Source of the DNA: Fen-1247 sp038232435
Lineage (GTDB): Bacteria; Gemmatimonadota; Gemmatimonadetes; Gemmatimonadales; Gemmatimonadaceae
Direction: 5' to 3'
DNA length: 13,097 bases
NCBI GenBank assembly: GCA_038232435.1
Contig: JBBSHV010000059.1
Location: 1 to 13,097 of the forward strand
The translations under genes and the position numbers were made by a program. The notes beneath the pieces were generated by a model. It did no database searches. It had not been told where the DNA came from and saw nothing but the letters and a program-made list of their open reading frames with translations. Positions 7,014-12,923 of the stretch are shown piece by piece (position 1 is the stretch's first letter; the number at the start of each line of letters is the position of its first letter).

Positions 7014-7210
7014 GCGGACGCGAGAAGCGGGAAGGACGTCTGGACCTACAACGTGGGGAGCGAATACATGCGCCACCCATGACGTATGCAATTGATGGGA
7101 AGCAGTACGTGGCCATCGCGGCTGGTTGGGGCGGCTGGGTCAACGGCTTCGCCCCGGAACTCGCCGACAAGCCGAAGACGCACACGCTCATAGTGTTCCA
7201 GCTCCCGTAG
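7014..7210 (+). pseudogene. 3' end of a PQQ-dependent dehydrogenase, frameshifted remnant
   Basis: One frame from 7014 reads ADARSGKDVWTYNVGS. After 7061 the match continues in the next frame as IHAPPMTYAIDGKQYVAIAAGWGG, then a spacer and HTLIVFQLP with a stop at 7208-7210. Together this is the last beta-propeller blade and C-terminus of quinoprotein alcohol dehydrogenases (the DaxTGkxxW, then PPMTYxxDGKQYVAxxxGxGG pattern). Supplying one base at 7062 restores GSGIHAPP. These periplasmic enzymes are usually 550-700 residues, so about 90% is missing. The remnant meets GntR copy 2 tail to tail at about 7010, marking a rearrangement point. The 123 bases after its stop (7211-7333) hold nothing recognisable. 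Confidence 0.75.
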
Positions 7211-7333
7211 CGGTGAATCGGGGAGACCTGCCCGCGACTGAAAACTAGCGCTCTAGATGGACTCAGTTCAGGGTGACCCGCCAATGGGGCAGCACATCAA
7301 CATGGCTGACGAGGGGCGCATAGACTTGCGACA

Positions 7334-9514
7334 CTATCCATTCACGTGACGCGCACGTAACCCATTCGCCACCACCGCAAGCGAGGCACCCATATCAGCC
7401 GCCACAGCCATCCAGAGCGTAGCATGACCCGTCGCCGCAAGTACCAGGAACACGGCCTTGATCGCTATCGCGAAGGCGATGTTCTGCTTGATGATCCCGA
7501 GGACCTGCTCGGACAGTGTGATGGCGACGGGAAGCTTCATGAGATCATCCGCCATGAGCGCGACATCGGCTGTTTCCAGCGCCACATCAGTCGCGGCTGC
7601 TCCCATGGCGATGCCCACGGTGGCTGCGGCCAGTGCCGGCGCATCGTTCACACCATCTCCGACAAAGCCAACGCGCTCCCCTCTCGCTTCCAGGTCGCGC
7701 ACAATACGCACTTTGTCGTCAGGAAGAAGCTGCGCATGCACTTCGTTGATGCCTAATTGCATTGCCACCGCGCTCGCGGTGCCCTGAGTATCGCCGGTCA
7801 GCATGATGGGTTTTATGCCGTGCGCAACGAGAGCAGCGATAGAATTCCTGGCCTCCGATCTAACCTGGTCTGCGATGGCAATGACGCCGAGAGGCTCTCG
7901 TTGAGCCGCTCGTTCCGTCGCAACGACCACCGCCGTCTTTCCGTCTGCCTCCAGTAGCAGTAGTGCGGCTTCAAGTTCAGGTGTGAGGAGCCCACGCTCA
8001 TGCATGAGCCGCGCGTTTCCGAGATAGACTCGGTACCCGTCGACTGATGCACTCGCGCCGCGCGCAACGAGCGACTCGAAGCCACTGGCCAATGGAATGG
8101 TGACGCCTAGTCTGGATGCATGCTCGACGACGGCCCGAGCAAGTGGGTGTTCCGAATGGCGCTCCACCGCGGCCGCGAGCCGTAGCACTTCCTCTTCACT
8201 CGTACCTCGACTCAGCGCTACGACATCCGTCACCACGGGTCGGCCCTCTGTGAGCGTTCCCGTCTTGTCGAGCGCCACAACAGTAATTGCACCGAGCTGC
8301 TCCAGGTATCTCCCGCCCTTGATGAGGATTCCTGCTCGCGCGGCGCCAGCAAGCCCTGAGACGATCGTGATTGGCGTGCTGATCACGAGAGCGCACGGAC
8401 ACGCCACCACGAGCATGGTGAGGCTGCGGTAGATCCACGCACCCCACGTGCCTATCCCAAGGAGCGGTGGCACGATCGCGATGAGGATCGCCGCCGCAAC
8501 GACGGCCGGCGTGTAGATTCGGGCGAAACGATCGACGAAGGTCTGTGCTGGCGCCTTTGCACTCTGTGCCTCTTCGACTGCATGGATGATGCGGGCGAGT
8601 GTGGTGTCCTCAACGTGCTTGGTGACGCGCACGTCGAGCGATCCCTGCGCGTTGATCGATCCGGCGAACACTTCCGCGCCTACTTCCTTGTCCACTGGCA
8701 TCGACTCGCCGGTGATTGGTGCCTGGTCAACAGCGGATCGGCCGGAGACGACCACGCCGTCGAGTGGGATCTTCTGGCCCGGTCGCACAAGAATCGTCTC
8801 ACCGATGCTGACTTCCGACACTGGAATGGTGAGGTCCTGGCCGTTGCGCTGCACGGTTGCTTCCGTGGGCGACAGACTCATGAGTGCCTGGATCGCATTT
8901 CTCGCCCGGTCCATTGAGTACGTCTCAAGCAACTGAGCCACGGCAAAGAGGAACATTGCCGACGCGGCTTCGCCCCACTGACCGATCGCGCCGGCGCCGA
9001 CGGCCGCGACACTCATGAGGAAGTTCATGTCGAGCGCACGACTCCGTGCCGCTCTCAATCCCTTCGGCACAATGAACCATCCTCCCGCAACAGCGGAGAG
9101 GATGAGTAGCGGCGTTGTGACTATGGATGCGGCGCCAGCCCAACCCAGGAGAAGACCTATCAGCAGAAGCACCCCAGAAGCGATCGTCACCGACAGGCGG
9201 CCGCGGCGAGCCCAGAAGCCAGGAGTCGCACCAGTTCCTTGCTCAGTTGGTTGCGCTGGTTCCTGTTCCCGCCTCTCCTCTACCGAGAAACCAACGCGCC
9301 GGATGGCACTCACCAGGTCGGTGTGCGCCACAGCCCCTTTCGCGTAGCCGATACGGACCCGTCCGCCAACGACATCGACGCGTACACTCTCGACACCGTC
9401 CAAAGTAGCAAGCGAGCGCTCGATGGAGGCCGCGCAGCTTGCGCAGTCCATACCGCCAACCTGTAGATCACATGTTGCGAGCCCGCCAGGAGATATATCC
9501 GTTACCTCTTTCAT
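7334..9514 (-). CDS. zntA: Zn/Cd/Pb-exporting P1B-type ATPase
   Basis: The 726-residue product is full length and carries all family motifs. An N-terminal heavy-metal-binding domain has GMDCASC (Cys24, Cys27). Membrane helices occupy about 107-150 and 165-205. The actuator TGES is at 268-271, the metal-site CPC at 372-374 in the sixth helix, the phosphorylated Asp416 in DKTGT, Ser-Glu-His-Pro at 454-457, TGDT at 573-576 and GDGVNDAP at 619-626. Asp707 in MAVAADMGAS near the last helix fits Zn/Cd/Pb selectivity (P1B-2) more than copper. It exports these cations from the cytoplasm using ATP. Its ATG overlaps the stop of the ZIP-like gene in an ATGA junction (9511-9514), so the two are translationally coupled. 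It is the last gene of the arsR-ZIP-zntA operon. Confidence 0.96.
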   Translation of the reverse strand: MKEVTDISPGGLATCDLQVGGMDCASCAASIERSLATLDGVESVRVDVVGGRVRIGYAKGAVAHTDLVSAIRRVGFSVEERREQEPAQPTEQGTGATPGFWARRGRLSVTIASGVLLLIGLLLGWAGAASIVTTPLLILSAVAGGWFIVPKGLRAARSRALDMNFLMSVAAVGAGAIGQWGEAASAMFLFAVAQLLETYSMDRARNAIQALMSLSPTEATVQRNGQDLTIPVSEVSIGETILVRPGQKIPLDGVVVSGRSAVDQAPITGESMPVDKEVGAEVFAGSINAQGSLDVRVTKHVEDTTLARIIHAVEEAQSAKAPAQTFVDRFARIYTPAVVAAAILIAIVPPLLGIGTWGAWIYRSLTMLVVACPCALVISTPITIVSGLAGAARAGILIKGGRYLEQLGAITVVALDKTGTLTEGRPVVTDVVALSRGTSEEEVLRLAAAVERHSEHPLARAVVEHASRLGVTIPLASGFESLVARGASASVDGYRVYLGNARLMHERGLLTPELEAALLLLEADGKTAVVVATERAAQREPLGVIAIADQVRSEARNSIAALVAHGIKPIMLTGDTQGTASAVAMQLGINEVHAQLLPDDKVRIVRDLEARGERVGFVGDGVNDAPALAAATVGIAMGAAATDVALETADVALMADDLMKLPVAITLSEQVLGIIKQNIAFAIAIKAVFLVLAATGHATLWMAVAADMGASLAVVANGLRARHVNG

Positions 9515-9993
9515 CCAAGCATTCCCAGAACGAGCAACAGCAAGAATCCCGCAAAGAACATTGCCGTGCTGAACGTAGTCTCTGGAACTTCGTGTGCCTC
9601 AACCAGTAGTTCCTCGGTAACGAGAAACAGTAAGGCAGCGGAGCCGAACGAGAGCACGCCAGCTAACAGGTGCGGTGACGCATGGCTCAGGACAGTTACT
9701 CCTCCAGCGGCGCCCACAACCAGCAGGAGGGACAGAGCCGTCGGAACCAGGACAGCCCTCACACGCGATGTGAATTCAGAAGCCAGCGCGAGGCCGAGTG
9801 ACAGAAGTTCCAGGCTCAGCCCGAGCGTGAGCAGAGTGCCTTCTTTCGACCCGGCGGCGAACGCGATCCCAACCAGTACACCGTCCAGGAGGATATCGAC
9901 TCCAACTGCTGTCAGCAGGCCAGCGCCGGCTCCAGCGGAAACTCTAAGTAGATGCTGCATTGGATTCGCCTTCGCCGGCACTTTGTTTGTCAT
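9511..9993 (-). CDS. ZIP-like metal transporter, C-terminal part (helices 4-8)
   Basis: There are 160 codons from ATG 9993, or 149 from ATG 9960. The inner start is better, having GAAGG some 8 bases upstream. Five hydrophobic segments follow at about residues 25-47, 52-72, 81-101, 108-128 and 141-159. The first contains DILLDG (33-38) in the position of the ZIP helix-4 motif HNxPEG, the second LELLSLG in place of the helix-5 HExPEG motif, and the last is preceded by AHEVPE. So the ZIP fold is recognisable, but most canonical His ligands are replaced and the transported ion is uncertain. The N-terminal three helices are encoded by the preceding frame (9944-10297), which overlaps this one: the split falls in the usual cytoplasmic loop. 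The end overlaps zntA by 4 bases. Confidence 0.78.
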   Translation of the reverse strand: MTNKVPAKANPMQHLLRVSAGAGAGLLTAVGVDILLDGVLVGIAFAAGSKEGTLLTLGLSLELLSLGLALASEFTSRVRAVLVPTALSLLLVVGAAGGVTVLSHASPHLLAGVLSFGSAALLFLVTEELLVEAHEVPETTFSTAMFFAGFLLLLVLGMLG

Positions 9994-10297
9994 CCTCAGA
10001 GAGAGCCTCTTCAGGGACAGTCTTTTCGCCAGAAGCTGTCAACTTTCGTACGGTGAGCATCAACACGATGCCCAGAGCGAAGTCGACCACGACCTCGGGA
10101 ATGCTGTGGATGCGGGTTATATCGGGCAACAGTTCGACCGCGACAACCGAGAAGACTACGCCGGCGGCGAAATGTTGGATCGCGCTCCGCACGGCGAGCG
10201 AAGGAGGCCGAATTGCCGTGAATCCCGCGCCAACTGCCGTTGTAACCACGGGGAAAGACGCAGCAACGGTGACGGCCCCAAGCTGCGCCGTACTCAT
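9944..10297 (-). CDS. ZIP-like metal transporter, N-terminal part (helices 1-3)
   Basis: The 117-residue product has hydrophobic segments at about 7-30, 42-58 and 67-84. HFAAGVVFSVVAVELLPDI (42-60) is the typical second-third helix region of ZIP proteins. A charged tail follows (EKTVPEEALSEDDKQSAGEGES), corresponding to the variable cytoplasmic loop, and the frame stops at 9944. The remaining five helices are in the next frame, with its better start at 9960, 17 bases before this stop. The pair is either a two-part transporter or one gene broken by an indel in the loop. The ATG at 10297 is the last of four identical ATGs in an 11-bp tandem repeat. The arsR-like gene ends 40 bases upstream of this ATG. 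Confidence 0.75.
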   Translation of the reverse strand: MSTAQLGAVTVAASFPVVTTAVGAGFTAIRPPSLAVRSAIQHFAAGVVFSVVAVELLPDITRIHSIPEVVVDFALGIVLMLTVRKLTASGEKTVPEEALSEDDKQSAGEGESNAAST

Positions 10298-10330
10298 GCC
10301 GTACTCATGCCGTACTCATGCCGTACTCAT
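10287..10330 (-). repeat. Four 11-bp tandem repeats, each carrying an ATG, at the ZIP start
   Basis: On the minus strand the unit atgagtacggc occurs four times without change (ATGs ending at 10330, 10319, 10308 and 10297). The last ATG opens the ZIP frame (MSTAQLG). From each of the first three, translation gives only Met-Ser-Thr-Ala and then TGA, and that TGA overlaps the next ATG as ATGA. The block lies between the arsR-like stop (10338) and the transporter, so it sits within the operon leader of the ZIP gene. Because every unit starts anew, any copy number leaves the ZIP frame intact. Confidence 0.95.
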
Positions 10331-10337
10331 ATAGCGC

Positions 10338-10715
10338 TCACGCGGGATTCACGGGGATTGCGATCGATATACCCACCGTGCCATCGGGAAATGCTACCGC
10401 AGTCGCTTTCTGGGCATGTTCGAACGCATCGAGCAGAAGGTGAGCATGCGGCCCGTCCGACAGCCGGTAGAGTGAGTGCTTCCCGAGCCGCCGGAACTCA
10501 ACAAGGCGTGCTCGACGCAGAATGTGCAACTGGTGACTCGTCATTGATTGGGAAGCTCCAGCCAACGCCGCAAGATCACAGACACATAGCTCGGGTCCGG
10601 GTGGGATATCCTTCGGCTCTTGAGCATGTACCGGGATTTGGGTTGTAGCCGATAGCCTGATCGAGGTAACATCCAGTCTCGCGGCAGAGTGGTCGGATAA
10701 TCGCGTCACGTGCAC
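10338..10715 (-). CDS. ArsR/SmtB-family metal-responsive repressor
   Basis: There are 125 codons from GTG 10715. The core is convincing: ELCVCDLAALAGASQSM (42-58) is the ArsR/CadC-type metal-binding helix with Cys44 and Cys46 leading into the helix-turn-helix, followed by TSHQLHILRRARLVEF and the wing RRLGKHSLYRLSD. Asp87, His90, His92 and His100 (DGPHAH then EHAQ) lie where SmtB-type alpha-5 zinc ligands sit, so Cys and His sites could both exist. The first 40 residues do not show the normal DPTRLRIL helix, suggesting an indel or degeneration upstream, and no clear ribosome-binding site marks the start. Without metal such proteins repress their own operon, and metal binding releases DNA. It is the first gene of the operon with the ZIP-like genes and zntA, and is divergent from the oxidoreductase at 10780. 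Confidence 0.85.
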   Translation of the reverse strand: MHVTRLSDHSAARLDVTSIRLSATTQIPVHAQEPKDIPPGPELCVCDLAALAGASQSMTSHQLHILRRARLVEFRRLGKHSLYRLSDGPHAHLLLDAFEHAQKATAVAFPDGTVGISIAIPVNPA

Positions 10716-10779
10716 GCTGCAGCAGCGGCATCATACGCCGGCCGGAATATCCATGAGCTCGACGAATCAGGAGAATAGT
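10716..10779. promoter_or_regulatory. Short divergent intergenic region, arsR-like operon and oxidoreductase
   Basis: Only 64 bases separate the GTG of the repressor from the ATG of the oxidoreductase, so promoters for both directions must overlap here or reach into the genes. It includes AGGAG at 10769-10773, the ribosome-binding site of the oxidoreductase, and an 8-bp palindrome gctgcagc at 10716-10723. I find no clear 12-2-12 ArsR-type operator. If the repressor binds here it could control both directions; this is inferred from layout. Confidence 0.4.
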
Positions 10780-12153
10780 ATGGGTGACACAACCAGCGAC
10801 GCGACGGATGTATTCGACCTGATTGTTCTGGGAACGGGCGCCGGAGGTTCTGGGCCGGCGCACAAGTGTGGGAAGGCCGGCTGGCGCGTTGCCGTTATTG
10901 ACGATCAGCCATACGGCGGCACCTGCGCGTTGCGCGGTTGCGATCCCAAGAAAGTGCTGGTCGGTGCGGCGGATGTCGTGGACTGGCACAGGCGCATGTC
11001 CGGGAAGGGAGTGACAGGTGATGCCGCGATCGACTGGCCATCGCTCATGAGGTTCAAACGCACGTTCACCGATCCGGTGCCCGAATCCACCGAGACGTCG
11101 TTCGAGAAGCTCGGGATTACCACGCTGCACGGCACTGCACGCTTCGTTGCTGAAGATAGACTCATGATTGGCGACCGAGAGCTTACGGCCAAACACGTCG
11201 TGATCGCCACCGGCGCAAGGCCGCGTCCCCTCGGCGTTCCGGGCGAAGAGCATGTGCGGACGAGCACCGACTTCCTGGATCTGGATGTGCTCCCCAAACG
11301 AATCGCCTTCATTGGCGCGGGCTACATCTCATTCGAGTTCGCCCACATCTCCCAACGCGCAGGGTCACAGGCAATCGTGCTCGGTCGCGGGGCGCCACTC
11401 GCTCAATTCGAGCAGGACGTGGTGCAGCGACTGGTCGCTCACACGCGAGAGATTGGGATCGACCTGCGAACGGATGCGGACGTGACCGGGATTGAGCAGA
11501 ATGGCACCGCGTTTCGGGTGCACATCCAGACGCCGAAAGGCACGGGGATCGTGGACGCCGATCTGGTGGTACACGGAGCCGGACGCGTTCCCAACACCGA
11601 CAGGCTCGACGTGGAGAAGGGACATCTCGAACTCGACAGCCACGGATCGCTCAAGGTGAACGAGTACCTGCAGAGCGTGTCCAATCCACGCGTCTACGGC
11701 GTCGGCGACTCGACGCTCCCGCCCGGATCGCTCCCGCTCACGCCGGTGGCCGCATACGAGGGAGGGATCGTCGCGACCAACCTGCTCAAAGGAAATAGCC
11801 GCACGCCAGACTACCGCGGCATCCCGAGCGTGGTGTTCACTCTGCCACCGCTCGCAAGCGTTGGCCTGACCGAGGCAGAAGCGAGAGCGCAGGGACTGGA
11901 CGTTCAGGTGAAAATAGAGGACACCGGAGAGTGGTTCTCCAACCGTCGTATCGGCGCATCAGCCGCGATGTTCAAGACGATTGTCGATACCACGACCGAC
12001 GCCATTCTCGGCGCGCATTTACTGGGGCCACATGCCGAGGAAGTGATCAACCTGTTCGGCCTAGCTGTACGTCATGGCCTCAAGGCGACAGACTTGAAGC
12101 ACATGATCTACGCCTATCCGACCAGTGCATCGGACGTCGCTTACATGTTCTAG
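10780..12153 (+). CDS. Class I pyridine nucleotide-disulfide oxidoreductase (glutathione/mercuric reductase-like)
   Basis: The start at 10780 is preferred over ATG 10753 because AGGAG lies 6 bases before it. The 457-residue product has the FAD-binding DLIVLGTGAGGSG (13-25), the redox-active disulfide GGTCALRGCDPKK (Cys49, Cys54), the ATGARP loop, the NAD(P)H-binding IGAGYISFE (178-186), the second FAD motif VYGVGDS (305-311) and a C-terminal dimerisation domain. Such enzymes move electrons from NAD(P)H through FAD to a disulfide, metal or small-molecule acceptor. The C-terminal catalytic dyad of glutathione and mercuric reductases (HPTxxE) reads YAYPTSASD (444-452), so the His is Tyr446 and the Glu is replaced. 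There is no C-terminal Cys pair as in MerA, so mercury reduction is unlikely. Its substrate is unknown. The kinase gene follows 59 bases downstream. Confidence 0.9.
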   Translation: MGDTTSDATDVFDLIVLGTGAGGSGPAHKCGKAGWRVAVIDDQPYGGTCALRGCDPKKVLVGAADVVDWHRRMSGKGVTGDAAIDWPSLMRFKRTFTDPVPESTETSFEKLGITTLHGTARFVAEDRLMIGDRELTAKHVVIATGARPRPLGVPGEEHVRTSTDFLDLDVLPKRIAFIGAGYISFEFAHISQRAGSQAIVLGRGAPLAQFEQDVVQRLVAHTREIGIDLRTDADVTGIEQNGTAFRVHIQTPKGTGIVDADLVVHGAGRVPNTDRLDVEKGHLELDSHGSLKVNEYLQSVSNPRVYGVGDSTLPPGSLPLTPVAAYEGGIVATNLLKGNSRTPDYRGIPSVVFTLPPLASVGLTEAEARAQGLDVQVKIEDTGEWFSNRRIGASAAMFKTIVDTTTDAILGAHLLGPHAEEVINLFGLAVRHGLKATDLKHMIYAYPTSASDVAYMF

Positions 12154-12212
12154 CGATTGGCAAGATCAGCATCCAGCATGTGCTCTCGTGGACAATGGGC
12201 CAGTGAGGATCC

Positions 12213-12923
12213 TTGAATATCCTGGTAATCGATGTGGGAGGTACGCACGTGAAGTTGTTGGCCACGGGACACCGAACCAGGCGCGAGTTCACGTCTGGCC
12301 CTGGCATGATGGCGCACGAGATGGTTGCGCATGTTAAGCGGCTGACGTCGGACTGGCAGTACGACGTAGTGTCCGTCGGCTATCCTGGACCGGTCAGGGA
12401 CGGCCAGCCAGTTGCAGAGCCGCACAACCTGGGCGGCGGCTGGGTGAACTACGACTTCCAGAAGGCATTCGAGCGGCCGGTAAAGGTTATCAACGACGCG
12501 GCAATGCAGGCGCTCGGCAGCTACTGCGGTGGCCGCATGCTGTTCCTGGGCCTTGGCACCGGACTCGGCTCGGCGCTCATCATCGACGGTGTGCTCGCGC
12601 CGCTCGAGTTGGCACATCTGCCGTACAAGAAAGGTGGTACGTACGAGGACTTTGTTGGACTGCGCGGGCTCAAGCGACTGGGCAAGAAAAAGTGGCGGAA
12701 ATCCGTCCAGCAGCTTGTGGAGTTGTTCAAGGCAGCGCTGGAGGTCGATGATGTAGTGCTGGGCGGCGGGAACGTGAATCTGTTGACGGCGCTTCCAGCA
12801 GCCGCTCGGCGCGGTGGCAACGATGATGCCTTTACTGGCGGCATTCGGCTCTGGGACGGTATAGCAGCCACAGCGAAGTCGCTCGATGAGCGCCTATCTC
12901 GAGGCGGCGCCGAGCGCGGCTAA
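12213..12923 (+). CDS. ROK-family sugar kinase, polyphosphate-glucokinase-like
   Basis: The start is TTG at 12213, with GAGGA a few bases upstream and an immediate conserved N-terminus: ILVIDVGGTHVK (3-14) is the ATP/polyphosphate-binding loop. GYPGPV (56-61), VINDAAMQALG with catalytic Asp95 (92-102), the glycine-rich LGLGTGLGSALI (112-123) and sugar-contacting ELAHLPY (132-138) follow. GLKRLGKKKWRK (152-163) and VVLGGGN (181-187) complete the fold. The CxCGxxGC zinc motif of many ROK repressors and kinases is absent, and there is no DNA-binding domain. It should phosphorylate glucose or a related sugar using ATP or polyphosphate; the KKKW segment resembles polyphosphate-using relatives. The fold seems complete by about residue 215. 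The last six residues (GGAERG) and the stop lie within the repeat that begins at 12902, so the original 3' end was probably replaced. Confidence 0.88.
   Translation: MNILVIDVGGTHVKLLATGHRTRREFTSGPGMMAHEMVAHVKRLTSDWQYDVVSVGYPGPVRDGQPVAEPHNLGGGWVNYDFQKAFERPVKVINDAAMQALGSYCGGRMLFLGLGTGLGSALIIDGVLAPLELAHLPYKKGGTYEDFVGLRGLKRLGKKKWRKSVQQLVELFKAALEVDDVVLGGGNVNLLTALPAAARRGGNDDAFTGGIRLWDGIAATAKSLDERLSRGGAERG

Noticed and set aside
5568..7091. A genuine 507-residue regulator-membrane fusion protein
   Set aside because: A strong ribosome-binding site sits at the internal ATG 6281, the first 27 codons are antisense to the PQQ remnant, and the last 70 codons overlap selO as out-of-frame sequence.
10287..10330. 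CRISPR-like array
   Set aside because: Units are 11 bp and directly adjacent, with no spacers.
9566..10648. A 360-codon plus-strand open frame across the ZIP and arsR-like genes
   Set aside because: It is antisense to recognisable membrane helices and the ArsR core, and reads the 11-bp repeat as a low-complexity stretch. No domain is visible.
10576..11253. A 225-codon minus-strand frame overlapping the oxidoreductase start
   Set aside because: It is antisense to the well-supported FAD-binding region of the reductase and overlaps the arsR-like gene in another frame.
10780..12153. Mercuric reductase merA
   Set aside because: There is no N-terminal mercury-binding domain, no C-terminal Cys pair, and the catalytic His is replaced; no other mer genes are nearby.
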